A stretch of DNA of 36,605 nucleotides. It comes from JBHPGW01 sp042569785 (GTDB taxonomy: Bacteria > Planctomycetota > Phycisphaerae > Sedimentisphaerales > Anaerobacaceae). The DNA is taken from positions 1 to 36,605 of the forward strand of contig JBHPGW010000027.1 of NCBI GenBank assembly GCA_042569785.1, read 5' to 3'. Made by a program: the position numbers and the translations under genes. Every line of letters starts with the position of its first letter. Position 1 is the first letter of the stretch. The notes beneath the pieces are model-generated. The model saw only the letters and a program-made list of their open reading frames with translations. It was not told the origin of the DNA and did not search any database. Positions 24,871 to 33,557 of the stretch are shown here, one piece after another.

Positions 24871-25818
24871 CCAAAATGCCTTGGTTGTATAAGGCACTGG
24901 AACGCGTGTAACTTTAAATTCAACTCCCTCATCTGCCAGGCGGCCCAGATATGGAGTTGTTTGGCTCTGCGGATCCGCCAGGGAAGTTACTGAATAGGAT
25001 ATGCTCTCCAACAATACTAAAACTACATTGGGCAGATCGGCAGAATTAGTCGTGGGAATTTCGATTTGCCGATTGCCTGACAAACATATGTTTTGACTTC
25101 GCTCAATAGAAGACTTATGTCGATAACCGTTCGATACTGTTGAAACCAAAGCGTACCAATGACTACTAAAACCCAACACTTCACCGGCAAAACTCGAATT
25201 GGTGCTGGAAACAGAATACCCAGGCCTCAGCAGAGGAATGATTATAATTACTACTATCATACCTACGGCCCACCGAAGATGGTAAGTGCGAACATCAACT
25301 ACTTTTGCAGGCCTGATAAATCTCCACAAAAAAAATGCACATAACACAATACCTGTAATTCCAATAAAAACAATCTCTATAAGGCCATGTGCCAGATAGC
25401 TTTGTACGAGCGGCCAAAGCTCTGGAAAATCATTGGCAAACAAAATCAGAATTCCAGGTTGAAGTTGAACACTGCTTTTGACTAACCAAATCGCGTTCAA
25501 TATCGACCACATAACTACTACACAAGCGACCAAAAGTACGCTTCGAGCGATAAAAGGGGTTGGTCTAAGTATATACAAACATCTTATCACCAACGCAATT
25601 ATCGAAAAGAAAACCAGATCGGGAAAAACCACGTACGCCAGTTCCAAAAACAGATTTGCGGGCCCATAGGACTGTACAACTATAAATTTACCCCAGATCG
25701 TAAAAGCCAAGCCTACAAATAAAACCAGGCTTTCCGTCCGGGGAAGCCATAATTTCAAGGATTTCTGCTCTTGAGCTTTAGGAGAAAAAGATTGATTCAG
25801 TTTTTTTTGATTTTCCAT
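24871..25818 (-). pseudogene. LTA-synthase-like sulfatase, N-terminal part (split by insertion)
   Basis: The 5' part of the 659-residue sulfatase gene. It encodes about five transmembrane helices (about 25-210), then the start of the sulfatase domain: LPNVVLVLLESISYSVTSL with the metal-binding Glu, and VPYTTKAFW with a candidate catalytic Thr. After the Trp codon at 24871-24873 the frame runs into the insertion and stops five codons later (PGFPR). The product would be a membrane stub with no active site. GGATGG precedes the ATG at 25818. LtaS-like enzymes transfer phosphoglycerol or similar groups outside the membrane; the exact role here is unknown. Confidence 0.85.
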
Positions 25819-25948
25819 CTATACTACCATCCGCTTTTTTGGCGACCTTATATAAACGCGGATAGTAACATAAAAAAGGGCCTAAGTCAATCAATAAGCT
25901 AAATTACTTATATACGATCTCGACCGATCAAACCACTCTTTACAGGTC

Positions 25949-27031
25949 TTACTTAGCGGTAGTCGGCGTTTGTGTTTCAACCGGCACCTCGAACAGTTCT
26001 GTAAGTTCTGTCGTTAGGGACTTTGCCTTGTTCTCGGGGATATTGTAAGCCCACCCTTTATGCTTTGCGGTAAATTGATTTGCCTTATCACGAGCAAGGA
26101 ATTTAGCCTCTTTAGCTTTTAACTGAGCCTCGTTGGAGTCTTTTACATCCTGCTGAGTGACAAGGGCCTGGTCGAAATACTCGGCACGGCAACTAACGTA
26201 TGTGCCGACTTGGTCTTTTGCGACTTCTAAAGTATAAACTGTCGAATCCTTTAACGTGCAGACAAACCTGCGGTCAAAGTTCAACTTGTTCACCATTGAC
26301 GCAGCACTGCTTACATCTTCAAATTGCAGAGAAGCCAAAGCGTTAAAGACCTGATCGCTTTCGCTGGCTTTGAGTTTTTCATCGACTCCTGCATTTTCAA
26401 GAACAACACGCCCACCATTCGGGTCGGCCTTGAGAACATAAGCATCGTTTGGCGAAGTTACAGTAACCGCGGCGATATCCTGACGATTTATCGAAATGAG
26501 CTGTTGGTCGATATAGTCGGTCGCATCGGTTCTTAGCCAAGGCTTATTGAGAGTGACATAAACCTCGTCATCGGTAACGCGTCTTACATAACTGCCCAGA
26601 CCTGCCTCTTTATTCCTGCCAACTACAACACCGGTCAGCAGTTCAGAATCCGCTGTAAAGAATTTGACTACCATTTCCGCATCTTCTTCGGTTATGCCGA
26701 GGTCCTTATGGTTGGATTTATCAGAGGTGTATAATTCTACCGTCTCGATATCCATCAGCTTAGTGATCGTATCGTTCAATTGGCTCATAACAACTGGATA
26801 ATTATCCTTTTCAGCAACGACAAACTTACCACCCCGCCTTTTGATAGTAACGGTATTTTCGCCAGCCCTTATGTCAACACTATCTATCGCCGCTGGGTCA
26901 AGGCCCTGAATAAGATACTTAGGCCCTGTCGATTTGGCCCTGGGTTTGTTAGCGATACGAGATTGCCTCACCGCCAAAATTACCGAAACAGCTGCCAATA
27001 TCGCTAATACAAAAAGCTTTTTATTGCTCAT
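25949..27031 (-). CDS. DUF4340 protein of the Gld-type ABC exporter operon
   Basis: A 360-residue membrane-anchored protein with one N-terminal transmembrane helix (LFVLAILAAVSVILAV, about 5-20) and a long extracytoplasmic part. The DUF4340 pattern is visible: TVTIKRRGGKFVV near 60, then NDTITKLMDIETVELYTSD, and YVRRVTDDEVYVTLNKPWL in the middle. The domain is typically encoded with GldG-type ABC components and may work as an accessory subunit on the outer face. AGGAG precedes the ATG by 7 nt. It is the last gene of the operon, 36 bp after gldG. Molecular role not established. Confidence 0.82.
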   Translation of the reverse strand: MSNKKLFVLAILAAVSVILAVRQSRIANKPRAKSTGPKYLIQGLDPAAIDSVDIRAGENTVTIKRRGGKFVVAEKDNYPVVMSQLNDTITKLMDIETVELYTSDKSNHKDLGITEEDAEMVVKFFTADSELLTGVVVGRNKEAGLGSYVRRVTDDEVYVTLNKPWLRTDATDYIDQQLISINRQDIAAVTVTSPNDAYVLKADPNGGRVVLENAGVDEKLKASESDQVFNALASLQFEDVSSAASMVNKLNFDRRFVCTLKDSTVYTLEVAKDQVGTYVSCRAEYFDQALVTQQDVKDSNEAQLKAKEAKFLARDKANQFTAKHKGWAYNIPENKAKSLTTELTELFEVPVETQTPTTAK

Positions 27032-27067
27032 TACAAAACTCCTGACAAATTCTAAACTCTCAAACTC

Positions 27068-29014
27068 TTATGCGTCACTTTCATGACTGATGTAATGTCT
27101 TTTCCGTACACTTCTTCTTATCCCGAGAACAATTGAAATAGCAAGTATAATAATAGCTGCTCCGAGCATATTGGCATTCTGCAAAAATTTGCCAAGCCGT
27201 TCAGTTTCTCGCCGCCTGTGTAATTTAATTTTATCCAACTGGCTCTGAGCCTTACGGATGTCCAATTCCACTTGCTTTTTCTTTTGCAGGATCGTACTGC
27301 CTATCATATCTTCTTCACCTTGTTTAGCAGAAGCCAGTATCGATTGCAGTTCGCTGCGAAACCTGACTATCTCCAGATTGATCCTCCCCTCTTCGGCAGC
27401 GGTTTCGGTTTCAGCCTTAGCTTCGATTCTATCCACCACAACGAAAGGCCTTTTAAAATTCCCGCGAGACCTTATCGAGATCAAATCCGTCGACCCGCTC
27501 AAGTCCTCGATCGAATTCAGCAGTAAATTACTGTTATCGCCGACAACCATCTTGCCGAAAAAGTAATTCTGATATGCCAGAAGATCACTGATAAAGTCCA
27601 CATCCGAAAACACAACCACCGCACAATCCTGCGCAGCCTCGGTCAGGCCGGTAACTTTTTTAATAACTTTCTCCGCCTCTTTCTCATCCGACTCAACCTC
27701 TATCTCGATACCATTGGGAAAACTGCTTTTAAATTTACCGGTAACCAGGTAACCCATTACAACAGGCTCACTGCCGTCTACAAACTTTTTCATCAGCCTT
27801 GACGGGTCAGGCATCATCAATTCGTAAGGACTGCTAATTCTCCAGCTATTGCCTCTGTTGGTGGTACTGATAAGAACTGTATGATCGATCTGTTTATTCG
27901 GATCGTCGATCCGCTCTAACACACCAGCGAACAAAAACTTGATCTCATTGAGATCGGTCGTGATAACATTGTCCCTGTTAAAGCACTGCGGGCTAAGCTC
28001 CAGAAAACCGATAATTTTTTCGGGCCTTTGGTTCCGCATAAGTGACGCCCGAACCGCTAACTGACGGTCGCCTGCAAAAGTATTCGCCGGCATCGAAAGT
28101 CCCCAAGACCGCAAAAGTACATTCATATCCGAACTCTGAGAAGGCATCTGCCCCATCTGCATCGCCATTTGATCAGGCTGATCGGCAATACAATGTGGGT
28201 CTACACATACAATAGTGCGCCCGCCTCTAAGTACAAACTGATCTATCGCGAACAGCGTCTGCGGCGGCAGAACCTTCGGGTGAATAACCAGCAGAATATC
28301 GACATCGGCGATCTCGTTGACATCCGTAGGCACCGTCGTAACTTCATATTGCTTCTTCAACTGCTCGACAAACGTCCACGCAGGCTTAGGCTGTTGCCCC
28401 TGCATACGCATCATCTGGGCCATATACCCCGTCACATCGTCACCGACTACCGGCAAAGAACTAAGGATCCCAATCCGCTTCTTCTCACGGGTGATAGCTG
28501 TATCGATCAGGTAACTGATATCGTACTCCACAAAATTCTGCCTGTCCGGCGAAAAAAACGGTATCGTTTTTTCAACACCGAACTGCGTCTGTATCGCCAG
28601 CCCGAAGAAAAAGTTCTCCTCCTCGGTTATAGGAAACCGTTGCAAACCGAAACGCAGAGCCTGAGCCTCCTCATCCGAAAACGGCCTTGGATCAATTACC
28701 TCCAACTCGAACATCCCCCCAGCAGCATCAGCGTATTCTTGAAGCAGTGACTTTACAAACTGATAATAGTTATTGAAGAATTTGATCTGGTCGGGCCCTT
28801 TCAACGCAGCGGTCTTAGCGTAATAAAGCTTAACTTTAATAGGCTGATTGAGCTTGGCGAGAATTGCCTTTGACCCTATCGAGAGCGTATAAAGTTTCTG
28901 GTCGGTAATATCAACCTTTACCTTTTTGCCGACATCCTGAAAAATACTTATCGAGCAAAAAGTAATTACCAAAACCAGTATAACAGCAATGAGCGCACGT
29001 ATCGTTCTGTTCAT
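27068..29014 (-). CDS. gldG: GldG-like ABC transporter auxiliary subunit
   Basis: A 648-residue protein with an N-terminal transmembrane helix (IRALIAVILVLVITFCSISI) and a C-terminal one (MLGAAIIILAISIVLGI) around a large extracytoplasmic region. It has the GldG/ABC_transp_aux pattern: KVDITDQKLYTLSIGSKAIL, YDISYLIDTAITREKKRIGI and a phosphofructokinase-like beta-alpha segment with DILLVIHPKVLPP. A Lys/Glu-rich coiled coil (about 560-615) precedes the last helix. Its ATG follows the permease stop with no gap (TAA-ATG at 29012-29017), so translation is coupled. GldG was named for gliding in Bacteroidetes, but homologues occur widely in exporters of unknown substrate. Confidence 0.85.
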   Translation of the reverse strand: MNRTIRALIAVILVLVITFCSISIFQDVGKKVKVDITDQKLYTLSIGSKAILAKLNQPIKVKLYYAKTAALKGPDQIKFFNNYYQFVKSLLQEYADAAGGMFELEVIDPRPFSDEEAQALRFGLQRFPITEEENFFFGLAIQTQFGVEKTIPFFSPDRQNFVEYDISYLIDTAITREKKRIGILSSLPVVGDDVTGYMAQMMRMQGQQPKPAWTFVEQLKKQYEVTTVPTDVNEIADVDILLVIHPKVLPPQTLFAIDQFVLRGGRTIVCVDPHCIADQPDQMAMQMGQMPSQSSDMNVLLRSWGLSMPANTFAGDRQLAVRASLMRNQRPEKIIGFLELSPQCFNRDNVITTDLNEIKFLFAGVLERIDDPNKQIDHTVLISTTNRGNSWRISSPYELMMPDPSRLMKKFVDGSEPVVMGYLVTGKFKSSFPNGIEIEVESDEKEAEKVIKKVTGLTEAAQDCAVVVFSDVDFISDLLAYQNYFFGKMVVGDNSNLLLNSIEDLSGSTDLISIRSRGNFKRPFVVVDRIEAKAETETAAEEGRINLEIVRFRSELQSILASAKQGEEDMIGSTILQKKKQVELDIRKAQSQLDKIKLHRRRETERLGKFLQNANMLGAAIIILAISIVLGIRRSVRKRHYISHESDA

Positions 29015-29746
29015 TTAGCCGGCCTTCCTTTCCTCTAAAATAATACTACTGGCCCAGAGCCAACCGATAATCAGTAACACAAAGAACATAAGGTCCTTAA
29101 GCTCAAGCACACCTCTCTGCATCGAATCGAAGTGCGACTGAAAGCTCATATTAGAAACCGCGGTCACCAGGTTCACAGGCAGAAACGACGAAAGGTAATT
29201 CATCGTCGTTGGCATCCCCGCGAAAACAAGTATCGCACAGACAACAACCGAAAGTACGAAGCTGATCACTTGGTTCTTACTCAACGCTGAAAAGAAACTA
29301 CCGATCGCCAGGAACCCACCTGCCATAAGGATACTGCCGAGATAGCCGGTCATTATCAAACCCATATCCGGATCACCGAGATAACAAACAGTAATTACCA
29401 TCGGAAAAGTCAACGCCAAAGCGATCGCAAGAAAAACCCACGCCGCCAAAAACTTACCAAGCACCGCCTGACAAACCGTTATCGGCAAAGTAAGCAGCAA
29501 TTCGATCGACCCGCTCCTGCGTTCTTCTGCCCAAAGTCGCATCGCTGTTGCAGGCACCATAAAGACAAACAGCAAAGGCAGGTTCATAAAAAACGCCCGC
29601 ATATCCGCCTGCCTCGCCTCGAAGAAACCCTGCTTAAACGTCAGGTACCCCGAAAAGAACAAAAATACCACGAGAAAAACATACGCCAATGGCGTCTCGA
29701 AGTAACCCTTCAACTCCCTCTTAAAAACCGCTTTAAACTGCCCCAT
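29015..29746 (-). CDS. gldF: ABC transporter permease, GldF-like
   Basis: A 243-residue ABC-2-type permease with six transmembrane helices and no extra domain. It begins MGQFKAVFKRELKGYFETPL, the amphipathic entry helix of GldF/NosY-type permeases, and has RLWAEERRSGSIELLLTLPI between helices 2 and 3, a hallmark of the family. I use the ATG at 29746, preceded by GGAG; the longer frame upstream reads through the intergenic repeat and into the ATPase gene and is not credible. It is followed directly by gldG. It should form the membrane channel with the ATPase encoded just upstream. Confidence 0.87.
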   Translation of the reverse strand: MGQFKAVFKRELKGYFETPLAYVFLVVFLFFSGYLTFKQGFFEARQADMRAFFMNLPLLFVFMVPATAMRLWAEERRSGSIELLLTLPITVCQAVLGKFLAAWVFLAIALALTFPMVITVCYLGDPDMGLIMTGYLGSILMAGGFLAIGSFFSALSKNQVISFVLSVVVCAILVFAGMPTTMNYLSSFLPVNLVTAVSNMSFQSHFDSMQRGVLELKDLMFFVLLIIGWLWASSIILEERKAG

Positions 29747-29761
29747 CTTTATACTCCTAAA

Positions 29762-29800
29762 CTTTTTTTCTGCGTACCCTGCGTACTCTGCGGTAATTTT
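29762..29800. repeat. TGCGTACCC-type dispersed repeat inside the gld operon
   Basis: The segment contains TGCGTACCCTGCGTACTCTG between two T-runs. On the minus strand it reads as CGCAGAGTACGCAGGGTACGC, cut here to its core, a short repeat that resembles dispersed intergenic repeats seen in many genomes. It sits between the ATPase and permease genes and may affect the mRNA between them. Confidence 0.5.
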
Positions 29801-29804
29801 TTTT

Positions 29805-30524
29805 TCAAGCAACTTTTGTTTTTGTGACCTTGCGAAAGACTTCGTCCAGAGAGCAATTGTGTTCTGCCTTAAGCTCATCCGGCGTCGAATCGACCAGCAC
29901 CTTACCACGGGCAATGATTATCGTCCGCGAACAAACCGCTTCAACCTCTTCGAGAATGTGAGTCGATATGATAATACATTTTTCTTCAGCCATCTGATTG
30001 ATAAGCTGACGAACCTCATATTTTTGATTCGGATCGAGCCCGTCTGTCGGCTCATCGAGGATAAGCACTTCCGGATCGTGTATCAAAGCCTGCGCCAAAC
30101 CAACACGCCGTTTGTAACCTTTCGAAAGAGTCTCTATCGTCTGATGATAAACCGATTCTATCGAACAGGTAGGCACGATCTTATCCATCGCTGCCTTGCG
30201 GGCATTGCCGTTAATACCCCTGGCGTCGCAGACAAAATTTAAAAAGCTGCCAACCGTCATTTCATTGTAGGCCGGTGCGTGTTCTGCCAGATAGCCCAGC
30301 GTTTTTTTAACAGCGATCGGGTCCTTCAAAATATCATGCCCGCAAACACTGGCTGTCCCGCTATCAGGCGCCAGGAAACAGGCGAGCATTCGCATGACAG
30401 TACTCTTACCGGCACCGTTAGGCCCAAGAAAACCAAGCACCTGCCCCTTTTCAACCTCGAAAGAAACACCATCAACCGCGACCACTGGCCCGAAACTACG
30501 CCGTAGTTCTTTTACACTTATCAT
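29805..30524 (-). CDS. gldA: ABC transporter ATPase, GldA-like
   Basis: A 239-residue ABC ATPase. Walker A is GPNGAGKST (34-42), the Q-loop region is GYLAEHAPAYNEMTV, the signature is LSKGYKRRVGLAQAL (the GldA-type LSKGY variant of LSGGQ), and Walker B is VLILDEPTDGLDP, with the switch His in ISTHILEEVE. The first gene of a four-gene operon with gldF, gldG and the DUF4340 gene. I use the ATG at 30524, since GGAG (complement of 30531-30534) lies 6 nt upstream; an ATG and a TTG slightly upstream are alternatives. It energises export or membrane remodelling by the complex. The substrate is unknown. Confidence 0.92.
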   Translation of the reverse strand: MISVKELRRSFGPVVAVDGVSFEVEKGQVLGFLGPNGAGKSTVMRMLACFLAPDSGTASVCGHDILKDPIAVKKTLGYLAEHAPAYNEMTVGSFLNFVCDARGINGNARKAAMDKIVPTCSIESVYHQTIETLSKGYKRRVGLAQALIHDPEVLILDEPTDGLDPNQKYEVRQLINQMAEEKCIIISTHILEEVEAVCSRTIIIARGKVLVDSTPDELKAEHNCSLDEVFRKVTKTKVA

Positions 30525-30580
30525 GATCATCTCCAATTACAAAAAAGCCATGGATTTAGATAAACCATCAATTCTGGGAA

Positions 30581-30608
30581 ATTATAAGGAAAATCCAGGG
30601 AATGTCAA
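30581..30608 (-). promoter_or_regulatory. Consensus promoter of the gld operon
   Basis: Perfect TTGACA (30603-30608) and perfect TATAAT (30581-30586) boxes are separated by 16 bp, 57 bp before the ATPase ATG. This is the strongest promoter match in the window. Confidence 0.7.
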
Positions 30609-30613
30609 TACCC

Positions 30614-30637
30614 AACCAGACAAAATTTGTTCTGGTT
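30614..30637. promoter_or_regulatory. Palindrome just upstream of the gld promoter
   Basis: Arms AACCAGA (30614-30620) and TCTGGTT (30631-30637) flank CAAAATTTGT, itself nearly symmetric. It ends 5 bp before the -35 box. No T-run follows on either strand, so it is more likely a protein-binding site than a terminator of the upstream PEP-CTERM gene. Confidence 0.4.
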
Positions 30638-30683
30638 CGTATCACACTTGCCCCCCTCTTGCATGTCCGGCACCAAAAAATGC

Positions 30684-31544
30684 TTAGCGTTTTCTCATTA
30701 GCGCCACACCCAAACACAGCAACAAAACCGTCGCTGGCTCAGGGATCATAGCTACTCGAAACCCTAAATTAAAATCCTCATAGTCAAAGTGGTCGTCGAA
30801 CCGCCCCGTCGATGCCAGCCCACTTGCATCGGTACCGTAGAAAGACCCGCCGCGAACTATCGGCAGAGTATCGATCGTTTCGGTCCACTCCCAGTCATTG
30901 CCCATCATATCGAATGTACCGTTCTGCTCTGGGGCACCAGTGCCAACATCCCATGGCCCATCGTATGGAAACACCTGGCCATAGTTGCTTTGACTCGTCG
31001 TCGGGATCATATCTGTACCATTCGCATAGAGCGAGTAACCGCTGGCGTCACTCTTATAATAAGCAGCCTTGTACCACTCATCTTCACTCGGCAGAAAGTA
31101 TATTACGCCATAACTCACTTCTGCCGCTGCCCTGTCGATACCGACAAAGTCACCGGGATTGCTATTGTTACCACTGAACTGATAAACCCCCTGGCTCTTA
31201 TCACCGCTGGTAAGATAGTTCGCAAACTGCAACGCCTCGTACCAGCTAACGCTATCAGTCGGTATCTGATCGCCTTTGTAACTGTAATAGGAGCCTTGAT
31301 CATACGCACTGGCTGGATTACCCGTAGGCGCGCCAGCTGCCGCGGTGAACTGGTCCCACTGGTCATTGCTTATTTCATATTTGCCGATATAATAATCATA
31401 ACCAACCGCACCAAAGCCGGTACTGTCAGCGGCGTTACCAGCATTACCGATTGTCACAAACTCGATGTCAATAACAGCCGAAGCGACATTGGTGATTACA
31501 AACATAGAAACTATTGTCATTACAAGAATTGCGTTACTTCTCAT
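30684..31544 (-). CDS. SUMF1/FGE-fold protein with PEP-CTERM signal
   Basis: A 286-residue exported protein. It has a signal peptide (hydrophobic core ILVMTIVSMFVITNVASA), a formylglycine-generating-enzyme-like fold (YIGKYEISNDQWDQF, VSWYEALQFANYL, LPSEDEWYKAAYYK, NGTFDMMGNDWEWTET, VRGGSF, NLGFRVAM) and a C-terminal PEP-CTERM signal (IPEPATVLLLCLGVALMRKR, PEP at 268-270). True FGE carries two Cys near the last motif (GFRCA-type); here that position is Val, so the protein should not generate formylglycine. The fold is more likely used for binding. GGAGG precedes the ATG. Its canonical signal implies that some working exosortase exists in the cell. Confidence 0.85.
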   Translation of the reverse strand: MRSNAILVMTIVSMFVITNVASAVIDIEFVTIGNAGNAADSTGFGAVGYDYYIGKYEISNDQWDQFTAAAGAPTGNPASAYDQGSYYSYKGDQIPTDSVSWYEALQFANYLTSGDKSQGVYQFSGNNSNPGDFVGIDRAAAEVSYGVIYFLPSEDEWYKAAYYKSDASGYSLYANGTDMIPTTSQSNYGQVFPYDGPWDVGTGAPEQNGTFDMMGNDWEWTETIDTLPIVRGGSFYGTDASGLASTGRFDDHFDYEDFNLGFRVAMIPEPATVLLLCLGVALMRKR

Positions 31545-31995
31545 TTTCTCTACCTCCTCTTAAAACAGGCCAATCCCCCAACAGCCAATCCCAATTATAA
31601 AATTTCCACCAACCATCTGTCAAGAAAAAAAACAACCCCCTCTCCCCATATATCAACCGAAACACAGGTAAAACTTGTCCTGAGCACCGTCGAATGGCTC
31701 GATGAACGGCTTTTTGGCAAGATTTTTGCTGTTTTGTACTTGATTGCTCATACCAGGAGATATACAATTTTATCAAATAAATTCCGGGAAATTTTAGTAC
31801 CACAGCGCCACATAGCAAAATACAAAAATTGACAATTTTTTATTTTACAAATAGTTATTTTAGTTAAGGAATAAATTCTAAATCCGAATATCGAAATCCG
31901 AAACAGATAGCGGACACTTTATTTGCTAATTATACTGCTCGGCCTCGGTCCGGTGATGTTGAGAAGTAAATGTTAAAACCTTTTTGAAAGTGGAA
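31545..31995. other. Intergenic region with repeat fragments
   Basis: About 450 bp without a credible gene. It contains a stretch around 31675-31715 (TGTCCTGAGCACCGTCGAAT) and one at 31878-31903 (AATCCGAATATCGAAATCCG) that look like dispersed repeats, and a copy of the direct repeat described at 31902. A weak -10-like TATACT lies at 31931-31936 before pfkA. I see no consensus -35 for it. Confidence 0.35.
31902..31934 (+). repeat. Direct repeat, copy 1, left of pfkA
   Basis: AACAGATAGCGGACACTTTA followed by TTTGCTAATTATAC is almost the same as 33137-33173 (AACAGATGACGGACACTTGA then TTTGCCAAATAAGTATA). The two copies flank pfkA in the same orientation. Copy 2 lies directly before the integrase fragment. 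Confidence 0.5.
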
Positions 31996-32985
31996 ATGAT
32001 GACTAAGAAATCCATAAATAATATTGGCGTCTTCACCAGTGGAGGTGATGCACCCGGTATGAACGCTGCGTTGAGAGCGGTGGTGCGAACCGCTATTTAT
32101 TATGGCAAGGGTGTATTTACCATAAAATGCGGATATGATGGTATGATCGACGGCGAAATTGCTCAGGTAAACTCACGTGCCGTTTCCAACATAATTCAAA
32201 CAGGGGGTACTGTAATAAAGACTGCCAGGAGCGATCGATTCCGCACAGACCATGGACGTAAGCAAGCGTTTGAGAACCTGAAAAAGTTTGGCATAGATGG
32301 ATTAATCGCAATTGGCGGCGATGGAACATTTCGCGGCTGTATGGATTTTTATAACCAATACAAACTTCAGATAATAGGCGTTCCGGCAACAATAGACAAT
32401 GACCTCTATGGCACGGATTTTACTATAGGATACGACACCGCTGTCAACACCGCACTGGACGCAATTGACAAAATTCGAGATACGGCCCAATCGCACAAGC
32501 GTTTTTTTATCATAGAAGTCATGGGTCGTGATGCGGGTTTTATTGGCTTGGAAACCGGCATTGCAGGAGGAGCGGAAAACATACTGATCCCTGAGATAAG
32601 GACCGATGTCAATAAGTTATGCGGCCAAATCAAATCTTTATTCGACAGGGGCAAGACCAGCAATATCGTAGTAGTCGCCGAAGGAGACGATGCTGGAGGT
32701 GCACACGAGATCGGTGCTAAAATAAAACAGAAAACAGGCATTGATTACAGAGCCGTCATATTAGGACACATTCAACGAGGCGGTAATCCATCCGCAAAGG
32801 ACCGCTTGCTGGCCTCCAAGCTTGGGTACTGGTCCGTCAAACATCTTATCGAGGGAAAAGCAAATGTGATGGTCGGTGAAATTAACGCGAAGATAGTCCT
32901 GACTGATTTGGGAGATTCAGTTGGCAAAAAGAAATCGATCGATGCCGATGCACTCGAAATGGCCATGGTACTTGCCTCATCTTGA
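31996..32985 (+). CDS. pfkA: ATP-dependent 6-phosphofructokinase
   Basis: A 329-residue PfkA-type kinase phosphorylating fructose 6-phosphate in glycolysis. The nucleotide loop is GVFTSGGDAPGMN (11-23). GGDGT (107-111) has Gly after Asp, as in ATP-using enzymes; pyrophosphate-dependent ones have GGDD there. The catalytic Asp is in PATIDND (130-136, D134), and EVMGRDAGFIG and GHIQRGGNPSAKDR supply the fructose 6-phosphate site. The first ATG is at 31996, another follows at 31999; the ribosome-binding site is weak (GGA). No other glycolytic gene is adjacent. It stands alone between repeat copies and an integrase remnant. Confidence 0.92.
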   Translation: MMTKKSINNIGVFTSGGDAPGMNAALRAVVRTAIYYGKGVFTIKCGYDGMIDGEIAQVNSRAVSNIIQTGGTVIKTARSDRFRTDHGRKQAFENLKKFGIDGLIAIGGDGTFRGCMDFYNQYKLQIIGVPATIDNDLYGTDFTIGYDTAVNTALDAIDKIRDTAQSHKRFFIIEVMGRDAGFIGLETGIAGGAENILIPEIRTDVNKLCGQIKSLFDRGKTSNIVVVAEGDDAGGAHEIGAKIKQKTGIDYRAVILGHIQRGGNPSAKDRLLASKLGYWSVKHLIEGKANVMVGEINAKIVLTDLGDSVGKKKSIDADALEMAMVLASS

Positions 32986-33136
32986 TCATAGAGAAATGTC
33001 TGTGCTTGCCCAAACCAGCAACGCTCTTACTACTCGACCTCGATGTCCTGATCTGTACGTCTTCAGCAAAAGTGAGACAAATTTACCTTTCAATTAGGAG
33101 ACGATTTCAACTCTGATTTCTAATATTGAGGTGCTG

Positions 33137-33173
33137 AACAGATGACGGACACTTGATTTGCCAAATAAGTATA
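33137..33173 (+). repeat. Direct repeat, copy 2, right of pfkA
   Basis: Second copy of the 31902-31934 sequence, about 1.2 kb away, overlapping the start of the integrase fragment. Roughly 26 of the first 30 positions agree after one shift. It could be a deletion scar or an old element edge. Confidence 0.5.
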
Positions 33174-33454
33174 ACATGGCGGATATGCTCAGGGCTGATT
33201 ATAGAGACGCCGGGATCAATTGCCAAGACGATGGTCGAGGTAAGATAGACTTCCACAGTCTTAGACATACGACTGGGAGCCTTTTAGCTGCAAGTGGGGT
33301 TCACCCCAAAGTTGCACAATCTATCATGAGACATAGCGACATTAATCTTACAGTGAGCATATACACCCATCTTTTCCGAGGGCAGAAATCACAGGCTGTC
33401 GAAAGCCTGCCAGATTTCTCAAGACGGCTCGGATCAAATCCCAAATACGGCTAA
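33158..33454 (+). pseudogene. Tyrosine recombinase/phage integrase, C-terminal fragment
   Basis: Only the last 90-odd codons of a tyrosine recombinase remain. They contain HSLRHTTGSLLAASGVHPKV (Box II Arg) and IMRHSDINLTVSIYTHLF (His and the nucleophile Tyr). The frame has a stop at 33143, and the N-terminal arm-binding domain and the first catalytic Arg are missing, so it cannot recombine. It ends about 100 bp from the 3' end of the tRNA-Arg gene, as expected for the remnant of an island that used that tRNA as attachment site. No other island gene is obvious nearby. Confidence 0.82.
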
Positions 33455-33557
33455 CGACTTGGCGCCCTGCTTAGCGCCGAAGCATGGACAACTATGTATT
33501 ATCACGGTACCTAATGAAGAGCCAACCCCTTTAACACTATCAGAAACGCCATTTTAA

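Noticed and set aside
28169..28750. A 193-codon plus-strand frame inside gldG
   Set aside because: Low-complexity Arg/Leu-rich translation opposite a well-supported gene.
30789..31832. A 347-codon plus-strand frame across the SUMF1-like gene
   Set aside because: It is the shadow of the real minus-strand gene, which has a signal peptide, SUMF1 motifs and a PEP-CTERM end.
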